The notes beneath the pieces were generated by a model, which was given only the letters and a program-made list of their open reading frames with translations, did no database searches and had not been told where the DNA came from. The position numbers and the translations under genes were made by a program. Shown here one piece after another: positions 30,046 to 40,564 of a stretch of 64,000 nucleotides of DNA (position 1 is its first letter; each line of letters begins with the position of its first letter). The DNA is from Polyangiaceae bacterium (GTDB lineage Bacteria; Myxococcota_A; Polyangia; Polyangiales; Polyangiaceae). Location: assembly GCA_016719945.1 (NCBI GenBank), contig JADJYE010000003.1, positions 434,001 through 498,000 of the forward strand, read 5' to 3'.

Positions 30046-31417
30046 TCAGCCCTCCATCTCGCCGAGCTTGCGGTAGATGGTGCGCGTCGAGATGCCGAGC
30101 AGCTGCGCCGCGACGCTCTTGTCGCCCTTCGCCTGGCGCAGCGTCTCGCGGATGAGGCGCCGCTCGACCTCGTCGAGGGGGGTGCCGACGCTGAACGTGA
30201 TGGTGCTCGCGTCCGTCGTCTCGGCTTCGCGCACGACGTCGGGGAGATCGTCGAGCGTGAGGCGATCGCCGCGGCACAAGACGACCGCGCGCTCGACGAC
30301 GTTCTCGAGCTCGCGCACGTTGCCGGGCCACGAGTACTCCATGAGGCGATCGAGGGTCTCCTTGGCCACGCCGAGCCTGGCCCGACCGTTCTTCTTGCAA
30401 TAGAGGCCCACGAAATGGTCCACGATGAGCGGGATGTCCTCGCGGCGCGTGCGCAGCGGCGGCGCCGTCAGCGCGATGACGTTGAGCCGATAGTAGAGAT
30501 CTTCCCGGAAGCGGCCCGCGCTCACCTCCGCCCGGAGGTCCTTGTTGGTGGCGGCGACGATGCGCACGTCGGCGCGCGTCGTGTCGCCGCCGACAGGCTC
30601 GTATTCGCCCTCTTGCAGCACGCGCAGCAGCTTCACCTGCACCGACAGCGCGAGCTCGCCGATCTCGTCGAGGAAGAGCGTGCCACCGTCGGCCTTGGCG
30701 AAGCGCCCCTCGCGCCGCGCGTGGGCCCCCGTGAAGGCGCCCTTCTCGTGCCCGAAGAGCTCGGCCTCGAGGATCGCCTCGGGGATGGCGGAGCAGTTCA
30801 CTGCCACGAACGCTCCCTGGCTCCGCGCGCTGTGCTGGTGAATGAAGCGCGCGAGCAGCTCCTTGCCCGTGCCGCTCTCGCCGAGCACCAGCACCGTCGC
30901 GCTCGACGGCGCCGCCTGGAGCGCGATGTCGAGCACGCGCCGCAGGGCGGGGCTCGAGCCGACGATGTCGCGCCCGGTGAGGACCGACATCTCGCTGCTT
31001 GAGCTCGCGGTTCTCCAGCGTGAGGCTCCGGCGCTCGGCCGCCTTGCGGATGGTCTTGACGATCGTCATCCGCTTGAGCGGCTTCTCGACGAAGTCGTAC
31101 GCACCCTCGCGCATCGCCTGCACGGCCGTCTCGACCGTGCCGTACGCGGTCATCATCACGACCTCGACGTCCGGGGCGACCTGCTTGATCGCGCGCAGCA
31201 GCTCGAGCCCGCTGATCGCAGGCATCATCAGATCGGTCAGCACGACGTCGACCCTGTGCTGCCGGAGCACGTCGAGGGCCTCGCGCGCGCTCTGCGCCGT
31301 GAGCGCGCGCATGCCGTCTCGCTGGAAGATCTTCTCGATGCTCGTGACGTTGCTCGGCTCGTCGTCGACGACGAGCACGGTGAGCGCGTCGGGGGAGGCG
31401 GCCGGCGGGTCCGTCAT
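30046..31417 (-). CDS. NtrC-type sigma-54 response regulator, one frameshift
   Basis: Receiver domain at the N-terminus (VVDDEPSN, phospho-acceptor Asp62 in VLTDLMMP, MTAYG, VEKPLK). Next is a sigma-54 AAA+ domain with Walker A GESGTGKE, the GAFTGA loop that contacts sigma-54 and Walker B GGTLFLDEIG, then a Fis-type helix-turn-helix (KSVAAQLLGISTRTIYRKL). The frame breaks near 30990-31000: the receiver frame ends at RELKQRD and the AAA frame begins at MSVLTGRDIVGSSPALR. NtrC proteins need both parts, so I read one gene with a one-base insertion or two-base deletion, most likely a consensus error. The ATG at 30990 could otherwise start a receiver-less activator. No partner histidine kinase is in the window. 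Confidence 0.8.
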
Positions 31418-31426
31418 GGGCCTCGT

Positions 31427-32581
<1,155 letters not shown>

Positions 32582-32646
32582 GATGACTGGGCGGTCACAT
32601 ACCATGGTCGGTGAGGGGAGGGCGGACCCGTGATAGCCGTTCTGTC

Positions 32647-33447
32647 ATGGCAGGGCGGAGAAGGAGCCAAGGGTGGACCTTGTTCCTGGAGGACGACCGG
32701 CTCGTCGCGAGCGCCGGCGCAGACGCCCTCTTCCTGCTGGACGAGCTCGACGCTCGCGGCGCCAGGGCCTTGCTCGAGCTGTGGGACAAAGACCAGCTCG
32801 ACGCGGCCCCGGCCGCGCTCGCTGGGGCGGTCCGCGATCTGACGCGGCTCGGGGCCGCGGGGCCCGCGGCTGAACCCGTCGGGACCTTGCGCTACCACCT
32901 CGCCGCGGTGGGCGAGGCGGGCAGCCTGGAGGCGGCGCTCGCCGCGCTGACGACGCTCGACACGGGCCTCGAGCGTGCGAGCCTGGCCGACGCCACGCTG
33001 GCGGTCGTCGTTCGCGCGGGGGGGACTTTGTTCGAGGTGGCCGACTTCGCGGCGCGCATCAAAGTGCCGCACCTCTTCGTCGACCTGGCGTTCGAGCACA
33101 CCCTGTCGATAGGGCCGCTCGTGTTCCCCGGCGAGACCGCCTGTGTCAGCTGCCTGGCGGGGCGCATCCGCTTCACGTGGGGGGACCCGCTTCCTCCGCC
33201 TGCGCCGCTCGCGGCGGGCAGGGCGGCGGTGGCCGCCGGCTTCCTCGCCGACCAGCTCTGCGTCTTCCGGCGGACCGGCACGTGCTCGGCCTTGGTCGCG
33301 AGGACGCTCGCGATCGATCTGGACGCCGTGACGACGCACGCCGAGCGCGTACATCGGCTGCCTTGGTGCCCTGTCTGCTTTCCCGACGAGGGCGCGTTCG
33401 GCGACGGCTCGACCCTGCTACCCTGGGCCCAGGGGACGCGCGCGTGA
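32647..33447 (+). CDS. TOMM leader-peptide-binding/E1-like cyclodehydratase partner (SagC/F-protein-like)
   Basis: 266 residues. The first ~80 residues have a PqqD-like leader-binding layout (RLVASAGADALFLLDELDARG). The C-terminal part has zinc-binding CVSC (166-169) and CPVC (241-244), which in E1-like cyclodehydratase C proteins form a structural zinc site, with FPGETACVSCLAGRIRF typical of the family. In azol(in)e RiPP pathways this protein binds the leader of the precursor and presents it to YcaO. It is the first gene of the four-gene TOMM operon; its TGA overlaps the next GTG (GTGA). ATG 32647 is chosen over a GTG at 32611 because the family begins there. Confidence 0.72.
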   Translation: MAGRRRSQGWTLFLEDDRLVASAGADALFLLDELDARGARALLELWDKDQLDAAPAALAGAVRDLTRLGAAGPAAEPVGTLRYHLAAVGEAGSLEAALAALTTLDTGLERASLADATLAVVVRAGGTLFEVADFAARIKVPHLFVDLAFEHTLSIGPLVFPGETACVSCLAGRIRFTWGDPLPPPAPLAAGRAAVAAGFLADQLCVFRRTGTCSALVARTLAIDLDAVTTHAERVHRLPWCPVCFPDEGAFGDGSTLLPWAQGTRA

Positions 33448-33968
33448 TCCGACTCGTCAACCAGTTCGATCCCGCACGCGCGCGAACCCAGGCGGCTTCA
33501 CCCAAGAGCTCGGGCAGCAGCTGTTGCTGTTGCTGCTGCTGCGTGGTGACGGTCCTCGGGGCCGGCATCCTCACGGCGCGCGCGGTGCCCCCCAGCGTAC
33601 ACGCGGAGACCACGCTCTACGTCCCGCCGCCGCAGACGATGGCCCCCTTCGACGCGCAGGGCTTGAACCCTTACGCGCCGTCGCCTCACATCGCCGCGCA
33701 GCGTCCGGTCGGAACGGAGCTGCGAAACCGCTTCCTGTGGCAGGCGTTCGGCTTCTTCCTGCTCCCGCTGTCCCTCGGCTGCGCCGTCCTCGGGCTCGCG
33801 GTGCATCCGGCGGCCGCCGTCTTCGGCGGGCTCTTGTACCCCATCGGGCTGTTCGTCTTGCGCGCGAAGACAGGCCTCTCGCTCGTGCACGTATTGCTGC
33901 TGTTGTTCGTGCTCCCGCTCGTCTTCGCCGCGGAGGCGTACGCGTGGATCCTCGTCGTTCTGTCGTAG
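33444..33968 (+). CDS. poly-cysteine membrane protein, candidate TOMM precursor
   Basis: 174 residues from GTG 33444, translationally coupled to the previous gene. The first 21 residues (VNQFDPARARTQAASPK) resemble a short leader. Residues 22-33 are SSGSS followed by seven cysteines in a row, very like the streptolysin S core, which has a poly-Cys run after GG. Directly behind comes a hydrophobic segment (34-48) and, after a Pro-rich linker, three more membrane segments (about 100-170). Position between the leader-binding protein and YcaO, with no other small gene in the operon, makes it the best substrate candidate. Alternatives: a membrane protein with a metal-binding or lipidated Cys cluster, or expansion of a TGC/TGT trinucleotide run. 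Confidence 0.62.
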   Translation: MIRLVNQFDPARARTQAASPKSSGSSCCCCCCCVVTVLGAGILTARAVPPSVHAETTLYVPPPQTMAPFDAQGLNPYAPSPHIAAQRPVGTELRNRFLWQAFGFFLLPLSLGCAVLGLAVHPAAAVFGGLLYPIGLFVLRAKTGLSLVHVLLLLFVLPLVFAAEAYAWILVVLS

Positions 33969-35206
33969 CTCGTGTCCTCGAGCGAGCGTGCGGCGCGCGT
34001 CACGGCATCGTCCCACCGTGGCAGCGTGTCCCGCGCGAGCAGGCTGATCTCCCCGACACCGAGAACGCCTTCGTAGGGGGCTCGCGGGACGCGGGCGAGC
34101 ACGTCATCGCGGGTGGCTTCGGCCGCACCGTCGAGGACGCCTCGTGCGCCGCCATCGCGGAGGCGCTCGAGCGCTACGCGGCTCATATGGCGCGCTACGA
34201 GGTTCGCTCAGGGAGCGAGGTGTCGAGGCCGGTGCTCGATGCGGCAGATTTCTCTCTCTTCTCCGAGGAGCAGCGGGCGCGACCCGGCTTCGAGCACCCG
34301 TACGCCGCGCGCCGTGACGCTCGTTATGCGCAGGTCTATTCGCTCGATGACAACTCCGCGACGTGGGTCCCCGAGGAGCTCGTCGGCCTCGGCGCTCGTG
34401 CCGAGGTGCCGCTGTTGCCCTCGACGTCGACTGGCCTGGCGGCGGCTCGCGAGCCTCTCGCCGCGATCTTGCGCGCGCTCGAAGAGGTGCTCGAGCGCGA
34501 CGCGCTCACCGTCACCTGGCTCGCGTCCCTCGGCGGGCGAGAGGTCCCGCTGCCGCGCGCGCTGGTCGATCCCGTGGTGTCGCGGGGCGGCGAGGTGGTC
34601 GCCTTCGATATCACCCAGGTGTGGAACCCTCAGCCCGTCGTGATCGTCCTCGGGCAGCTGCCGGCGCGCGGGCTTCGTCGCTACGCAATGGGCGCTGCGT
34701 GCCGCCGAACGAGGAGCGCCGCGCTCGACAAGGCGTGGCTCGAGTGGCTCCAGGGGGTCAGCTTCGCGGGCCATTACGTGAGAGAGAACGCCGCCCGGCC
34801 CGTCACGCGGGCCTCCGACGTCCGCTCGTTCCACGAGCACGGCGCCTTCTACACGTGGAACCCTGGCGAGTGGCCAGGCCTCCCCATCTTCTCGAAGCGC
34901 CGCGGCCCGCCCGCGCCGCTCGAGCCTCCCGAGCCAGAGCCGCCCGTCGCCCAGACGCTCGACGCGCTGAGGCGCGCGATCGGCGCCGCCGGGGCGCGCC
35001 TCTTCTATCGAGACCTCACGCTCCCCGACGTGCGCGACGTGGGGCTCTCGGTCGTGCGTGTCCTCTCGCCGGACCTCGCCCTCTTGCACGGCGACGAGCG
35101 GCTGCCCTTCCTCGGCGGTCGCGCGCGCGACGTCGCCTGGCGCTACCCGGACGTCGCCGCGTCGGACGTCGCGTTCGACAACCGCTATCCCCACCCGCTC
35201 GGCTGA
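33944..35206 (+). CDS. YcaO cyclodehydratase (TOMM D protein)
   Basis: About 420 residues from GTG 33944, overlapping the end of the poly-Cys gene. YcaO proteins use ATP to activate the amide of Cys/Ser/Thr for ring closure to thiazoline/oxazoline. Seen: ENAFVGGSRD, GGFGRTVEDASCAAIAEALERYAAH (ATP/Mg-binding Glu residues of the S-E-x-x-E-R-Y type), AILRALEEVLERDAL, and the C-terminal PHPLG. The last matches the Pro-rich C-terminus that azoline-forming YcaOs need. The start is uncertain: no ATG lies near, and GTG 33944 gives a normal domain length. It is the core enzyme of the operon. Confidence 0.85.
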   Translation: MDPRRSVVARVLERACGARHGIVPPWQRVPREQADLPDTENAFVGGSRDAGEHVIAGGFGRTVEDASCAAIAEALERYAAHMARYEVRSGSEVSRPVLDAADFSLFSEEQRARPGFEHPYAARRDARYAQVYSLDDNSATWVPEELVGLGARAEVPLLPSTSTGLAAAREPLAAILRALEEVLERDALTVTWLASLGGREVPLPRALVDPVVSRGGEVVAFDITQVWNPQPVVIVLGQLPARGLRRYAMGAACRRTRSAALDKAWLEWLQGVSFAGHYVRENAARPVTRASDVRSFHEHGAFYTWNPGEWPGLPIFSKRRGPPAPLEPPEPEPPVAQTLDALRRAIGAAGARLFYRDLTLPDVRDVGLSVVRVLSPDLALLHGDERLPFLGGRARDVAWRYPDVAASDVAFDNRYPHPLG

Positions 35207-35208
35207 CC

Positions 35209-35943
35209 ATGCGCTACGAGCCCGATCACCCCGCCGCCCTGTTCAACCTGTTCTGGGAGGGCTCCAAGCTCAATCGGCGCACCGTCCGCGCCTTCGCGGA
35301 GCGCCTCGAGGCCCACGATCGGCTCCCGCACGATCCTGCCGAGCTCGTCTACCCGCAGGTGACGGCGCTCGCGCCGGCTACCGACCCGCTGGCCACGCTC
35401 TCACTGCTGCGCCGGAGCGAGCGCCGCTTCGGTCCGGCGCCGCTCTCGACCGAGAAGCTCGCGGCCCTCTTCTCCGCGTTCGCGCGGCGGCCCGGCGGAC
35501 GCCTCTTGCCCTCTGCCGGCGGGAGGTACCCGATCGAGGTGTTCGCGCTGCTCCTCGCCGCTGAGGCCCCTTGGCAGGGGTCGATCGTCTATTACGACGG
35601 CGCGAAGCACGGCCTCTCACGCGTCGGCTCGTGCCCCGACGAGGCCATCTGGCGAGAGCTCTGCAACCTCCCAGAAGGCGCCGATCGACCGGCCGCGGTG
35701 CTCGTTTTCGTCGGCTTTCCCTCGCGCATCACCGAGCGCTATGGCGAGCGCGGGGGGCGCTTCTTGCTACTCGAGGCGGGGCACTACGCGCAGAGCCTCG
35801 GCCTGCGGCTCGCGTTCGAGGGCCTCGCCGGGTACGAGCTCGGCGGCCTGTACGACGACCCGGTGCGCGACCTCCTCGGGCTCGGCGGCACCGACGCGAT
35901 CGTCACGCTCGGCTACGCCGTCGGGCACCCAGCCACGCCCTGA
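35209..35943 (+). CDS. SagB-type FMN dehydrogenase (nitroreductase family)
   Basis: 244 residues from ATG 35209, two bases after the YcaO stop. The nitroreductase fold is shown by SLLRRSERRFG near residue 65, LLPSAGGRYPIEVF, EAGHYAQSLGLRLAFEGL and YAVGHP at the end. SagB-type enzymes use FMN to oxidise azolines to azoles. It completes the biosynthetic set (leader binding, YcaO, oxidase). No protease or ABC exporter lies in the operon. The ABC exporter at 9.7-12.3 kb is far away and need not be related. Confidence 0.88.
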   Translation: MRYEPDHPAALFNLFWEGSKLNRRTVRAFAERLEAHDRLPHDPAELVYPQVTALAPATDPLATLSLLRRSERRFGPAPLSTEKLAALFSAFARRPGGRLLPSAGGRYPIEVFALLLAAEAPWQGSIVYYDGAKHGLSRVGSCPDEAIWRELCNLPEGADRPAAVLVFVGFPSRITERYGERGGRFLLLEAGHYAQSLGLRLAFEGLAGYELGGLYDDPVRDLLGLGGTDAIVTLGYAVGHPATP

Positions 35944-36053
35944 GCGAGCGCACCTCCTGCGTCGCCCCGCTGTTCTTGCGCGACCCACGCGCAGCGACGG
36001 CGTCTGTTTCAGCACCCTGTCAGGCTGGGCAGGTTTCGTGCTTGGGTCTCCGT

Positions 36054-38121
36054 GTGTCGATCCTTCGCCCGGCCCCCCTCGCGTCCCTCGCGCGGCGCGC
36101 CTTCCGCGAGGTCGAGGAGAAGGGCGCCATCTTCGATCTCCCTGTGCGCCGCTTCGTGCGCGGGCGGCCCGACCACGACCTCTCGGTGGTGCTCAACGGC
36201 CGGCGCGCGGCCGTCCCGTTCGGCCCCGCGGCCGGCCCACACACCCAGCTCGCTCAGAACATGCTCCTGTCGTGGCTCGCGGGGGGAAGGGTCCTCGAGC
36301 TCAAGACGGTTCAGCTGAAGGACGACCTCCAGCTCCCGCGACCGTGCATCGACATGCGCGACGTGGGCCTGAACTGCGAGTGGTCGCAGGAGCTGACCAC
36401 CCGCGAGTCGCTCGACGAATACGTGAAAGGGGCGCTGCTCATCGGCGCCGTCGCCGCGAGCGGCGCGGCGGGGGTCTCGCCCCACCTGCTCGACACCGTC
36501 TACGACGCGAGCCTCGGCTACGACCTCGCTGGGGTGCGGAGCGACAAGGTGGGCTCGTTCCTCCGAGCCTTGCGCGACGTGCGTCCGGTCGCGGCGCGGC
36601 TCCTCGCCGAGCTGCCCTCCGAGCTGCGGCGCAAGGTCGACGTGCCTCTCCCGGCGGCCCTGGTCGACACGGTGACCCTCAGCACCTTCCACGGCTGCCC
36701 TCCCCAGGAGATCGAGGCCATCGCCACGCACCTGATGGAGGAACACGGCGTCGGCTGCGTCGTCAAGCTCAACCCCACGCTGCTCGGGCGAGAGCGAGTC
36801 CAAGCGCTGCTCCACGACGTGCTCGGTCACGACGACCTCGCGGTCCCCTCGCGCGCCTTCGACGTCGACCTCCAATACTACGACGCCCTCGGGCTGATCT
36901 CGCGGCTCCGCGAGCGGGCCGCTGTCCTCGGACGCCGCTTCGGCGTCAAGCTCACCAACACCCTCGTCGTGGACAACACGCGGGGCTTCTTCCCGCCAGC
37001 CGTCCAAGAGAGCTACCTCTCGGGCCCGCCGCTGCACGTCCTCGCGATCGAGCTGCTGGCGAAGCTGAGGGGCTCCCTGGGGATGGACCTACCCACCTCG
37101 TTCTCCGCAGGGATCGACGCTCACAACATCGCCGACGCGCTGGCGCTCGATCTGGTTCCCGTCACGGTCTGCACCGATCTCCTGAAGACGGGCGGCTATG
37201 GGCGCGGCATCCGCTACGCCGAGGCGATCCACGAGCGGATGGATCTGACCGGCGCGCGCGATCGGGAGGGCCTCGTCCTCCTCGCGTTCGGGCAGCACGG
37301 GCGGGCGCTCGACGCGCTCGACCTCGACCCCGACTCACGCGCGCGGGCGCTCCAGGAGCTCGAGGCGAAGGGTACCCCTGGCTCCGCGCTCCGCCGGGAG
37401 CAGGTCGACCGCTGGGTGCGTGAGGCGGCGCGCCTCAACACCGCCATCGTCCACGAGCGCGTGCTCGCCGACCCACGGTACCGTCGCGCCGGCCGCGACA
37501 AGCCGCCGAAGAAGGTCGGCTCCAGGCTGGAGCTGTTCGATTGCCTCACCTGCGACAAGTGCATCCCGGTCTGCCCGAACGACGCGAACTTCACCTTCGT
37601 GGTCCCGCACCTCGAGATCCCGCGGCTCACCGTCCGGCCCGACGGTGAGGCGCTGCGCGTCGAGCGCGAGGGCGTCATCCGAGTCGAGGAGCGGCACCAG
37701 ATCGGCCACTATGCCGACCATTGCAACGACTGCGGGAACTGCGACGTCTTCTGCCCCGAGGACGGCGGCCCCGAGCTCGAGAAGCCGCGCTTCTTCGGCT
37801 CCAGGCGGGCCCTCGAAGATGACCCCCACGGCCGGGGGCTGCACGTCGAGCGCCGCCGAGGCACGCTGGTCGTCACGGGCCGCTTCGGCGGGCCCCCCGT
37901 CACGCTCACCGTCGAGGGGCCACGCGCGCTACGAAGGTCAGGGCTTCGCGCTGAGCTTCGATCTGCGCGAGCCATCGACCACCGCCTCCGGGCGGGCTAG
38001 CGGGCCGGTCGAGCTCACCCACGCCCTCATCTTGAACGTGCTCGCCAGCGGGGTCCTCGCCCCGCGCGAGGTCAACCCGGTGAGCGCATCCGCCGATGTC
38101 GAAATGGAGGTCACGTCGTGA
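36054..38121 (+). CDS. ygfK: YgfK-type Fe-S protein, short variant, one frameshift
   Basis: About 688 residues after repair. The N-terminal glutamate-synthase-like half has FGPAAGPHTQLAQNMLLSW, LSTFHGCPPQEIEAI, VKLNPTLLGRERV and VCTDLLKTGGYGRG, all matching E. coli YgfK. The C-terminus has two 4Fe-4S motifs, CLTCDKCIPVCPND and CNDCGNCDVFCPED. The central FAD/NAD oxidoreductase region of the E. coli protein (~1030 residues in all) is absent, so electrons would need a partner. The frame breaks at GGGGCC near 37917-37920. Removing one base yields EGHARYEGQGFALSFD and a stop at 38121 that overlaps the ygeY GTG (GTGA), as for every other gene here. GTG 36054 is chosen as start by homology; it lies 110 bases after the sagB-like gene. 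Confidence 0.82.
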
Positions 38122-39356
38122 ACGAGGTCCACAGCCCATCCGTCCCCCTACGGGAGGCGGCCGAGCGAAACACGCCCGCCTTGGTGCGCTTCCTCCAGTC
38201 GTTGGTGTCGATCCCCTCCGAGAGCGCACAGGAGCGCGCCGTCGTGCTGCGCGCCGCCGAGGAGATGCGCTCCCTCGGCTTCCACGAGGTCAAGATCGAC
38301 GGCTTCGGGAACGTCCTCGGGCGTGTCGGAACCGGCCCGGTGGTGATCGCGATGGATGGTCACCTCGACACCGTCGGCGTGGGCGATCGCTCGACGTGGC
38401 GGCGTGATCCCTACGGAGCCGCCGTCGAGGACGGCGTGCTCTATGGGCGCGGCGCGAGCGATCAGGAGGGGGGCTTCGCGGCCGCGGTGTATGGGGCCGC
38501 CATCGCCAAGGAGCTGGGCCTGCTCGACGGCGTCCAGCTGTGGGTCACCGGCACCGTCCTGGAGGAGGACTGCGACGGCCTGTGCTGGCAATACATCCTG
38601 CGCGAGAAGGTGCTCCAGCCCGAGGTCGTCGTCATCACCGAGCCCACGGACCTCGGCGTCTACCGGGGTCACCGCGGGCGGATGGAGATCGAGGTGCGGA
38701 CCCAAGGGCGCTCCGCCCACGGCTCGGCGCCCGAGCGCGGCGATAACGCCGTCAGCAAGATGGCCGCCGTCATCGCCGACATCGAGCGCCACAACGCTGC
38801 CCTCGCGGAGACGGCGGACCCGTTCCTGGGCAAGGGGTCGGTGACGATCTCCGAGATCCGCTCGACGTCCCCGTCGCTGTGCGCGGTCGCCGACAGCTGC
38901 ACCATTCACCTCGACCGACGCCTGACCCGGGGTGAGACGGCGGAGTCCGCCGTGCGCGCGATCGAGGCGCTCCCCGGCGTGCGCGCCGCGGGCGCCACCG
39001 TGACGGTCCTCGAGTACGCGCGGGCTGGTTACACCGGGCTCGTCTACCCGACGCGCAAGGTCTACCCGACGTGGGTCCTCGAGGCCGACGAGCCGGCGGT
39101 CGTCGCCGCGGTCGCCGCCGCGACGCTGGCGCTCGGCGCTCCGCCGCGGGTCGACAAGTGGACCTTCTCCACCAACGGCGTCGCCACGCGAGGCATGTTC
39201 GGTGTCCCGACGGTCGGGTTTGGGCCAGCGAACGAGGTCCATGCTCACACTCCCGACGACCAATGTCCCGTCGAGCACCTCACCCGAGCGGCGGCGGTCT
39301 ATGCCGCGTTTCCCCGCGCGTACCTCGCCGCGCGCCTTCCGAAGGGCCCAGCATGA
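38118..39356 (+). CDS. ygeY: YgeY family M20 metallohydrolase
   Basis: 412 residues, M20/DapE-ArgE-like. Metal ligands are seen: MDGHLDTVG, GASDQEGG, LEEDCDGL, ITEPTDLGVYRGHRG and the final EVHAHTPDD. In the purine-linked cluster of enterobacteria and clostridia YgeY is a hydrolase associated with molybdenum-hydroxylase metabolism, and its exact substrate is thought to be a purine-derived amide. It is coupled to ygfK (GTGA) and to ygeW (ATGA). Confidence 0.88.
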   Translation: MNEVHSPSVPLREAAERNTPALVRFLQSLVSIPSESAQERAVVLRAAEEMRSLGFHEVKIDGFGNVLGRVGTGPVVIAMDGHLDTVGVGDRSTWRRDPYGAAVEDGVLYGRGASDQEGGFAAAVYGAAIAKELGLLDGVQLWVTGTVLEEDCDGLCWQYILREKVLQPEVVVITEPTDLGVYRGHRGRMEIEVRTQGRSAHGSAPERGDNAVSKMAAVIADIERHNAALAETADPFLGKGSVTISEIRSTSPSLCAVADSCTIHLDRRLTRGETAESAVRAIEALPGVRAAGATVTVLEYARAGYTGLVYPTRKVYPTWVLEADEPAVVAAVAAATLALGAPPRVDKWTFSTNGVATRGMFGVPTVGFGPANEVHAHTPDDQCPVEHLTRAAAVYAAFPRAYLAARLPKGPA

Positions 39357-40564
39357 AGACCTCCGAGAGCCTCCTCGACCGTGTTCGCCGCATCGCTACG
39401 CCCAACGATGGCTTGGTCGATCGCGATGTCCTGCTCACCTGGGACCTGTCCAACGACGCGATCGCCACCCTCCACGATCTGGCGGGCGCCCTGCGCGCCG
39501 CGGCGCTCGAGGGCCTGTCGCTCCGGGCGTTCGACACGGGGCTCGCGGTCTCGATCTTCCGCGACAAGTCCACGCGGACCCGGTACGCGTTTCGCGCCGC
39601 CTGCAACCTCCTCGGCCTCGCGACGGAGGAGCTCGACGAGTCGACGTCGCAGGTCGCCCACGGAGAGACCGCGCGCGAGACGGCGGCCATGATCGGCTTC
39701 TTCACAGAGGTGGTCGGCGTCAGAGACGACCTCTTCCTCGGGGAGGGCCACACGGGCATGCAAGCCACGGCCGCCTCGCTCGAGGAGAGCCATCGGGCGG
39801 GGGCGCTGCTGCAGCGCCCTTCGGTGCTCAACCTCCAGTGCGACCTCGACCACCCGACCCAGTCGATGGCCGACCTCGCCCACCTCGCGCACCATTTCGG
39901 CGGCGTCGAGCGGCTCCAGGGCAAGAAGCTGGTCATGAGCTGGGCGCACTCGCCGAGCTATGGCAAGCCGCTGAGCGTTCCCCAAGGGATCGTCGCGCTG
40001 ATGACGCGCTTCGGGATGGACGTGGTCCTCGCGCACCCCGAAGGGTACGAGCTCGAGGCCGGGCCGCTCGAGGCCGCGCAGGGCTTCGCCGCCAAGAGCG
40101 GCGGACGCTTCCGCGTGACGCACGCGATGGACGAAGCCTTCGAGGGGGCGGACGTCGTTTACCCCAAGAGCTGGGCGCCCGGGTGGATCATGCGCGAGCG
40201 GACGAAGCTCCACCGCGGAGGTGCGGGCGCCGCGCTCGCGGACCTGGAGACGCAGGCCCTCGCCCAGAACGCGCGCTACGCGAGCTGGGAGTGCGACGAG
40301 GCGAAGATGGCGCGCACGCGGGACGGCGCGGCCCTCTACATGCACTGTCTCCCCGCGGACATCTCGGGCGTGAGCTGCAAATCGGGGGAGGTGAGCGCAG
40401 CTGTCTTCGAGCGGGCCCGCTTGGACACCTATCGCGAGGCGAGCTACAAGCCCTACGCCATCGCCGCCATGATCCTCGCCACCCGCTTCCCAGACCCTGG
40501 CGCGGTGCTAGAGGCCGCGATCGCCCGCGGGACCCCGAGGCGCGGCGCCGGGGAGGTGCCATGA
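39353..40564 (+). CDS. ygeW: knotted carbamoyltransferase YgeW
   Basis: 403 residues from ATG 39353. Carbamoyltransferase motifs: SIFRDKSTRTRYAF (carbamoyl phosphate site), DHPTQSMADL, SYGKPLSVPQG and HCLPADISG. The DKSTRTR and the extended middle match YgeW rather than ornithine carbamoyltransferase. YgeW proteins are knotted like AOTC; their acceptor is unsettled, probably a diamine or amino acid made from a purine. ATGA overlaps on both sides link it to ygeY and the DUF362 gene. Confidence 0.88.
   Translation: MKTSESLLDRVRRIATPNDGLVDRDVLLTWDLSNDAIATLHDLAGALRAAALEGLSLRAFDTGLAVSIFRDKSTRTRYAFRAACNLLGLATEELDESTSQVAHGETARETAAMIGFFTEVVGVRDDLFLGEGHTGMQATAASLEESHRAGALLQRPSVLNLQCDLDHPTQSMADLAHLAHHFGGVERLQGKKLVMSWAHSPSYGKPLSVPQGIVALMTRFGMDVVLAHPEGYELEAGPLEAAQGFAAKSGGRFRVTHAMDEAFEGADVVYPKSWAPGWIMRERTKLHRGGAGAALADLETQALAQNARYASWECDEAKMARTRDGAALYMHCLPADISGVSCKSGEVSAAVFERARLDTYREASYKPYAIAAMILATRFPDPGAVLEAAIARGTPRRGAGEVP

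Noticed and set aside
35571..36053. 5' extension of ygfK into the SagB-type gene
   Set aside because: It overlaps the nitroreductase gene in another frame and is Arg/Ala-rich; homology to YgfK starts at about 36054.
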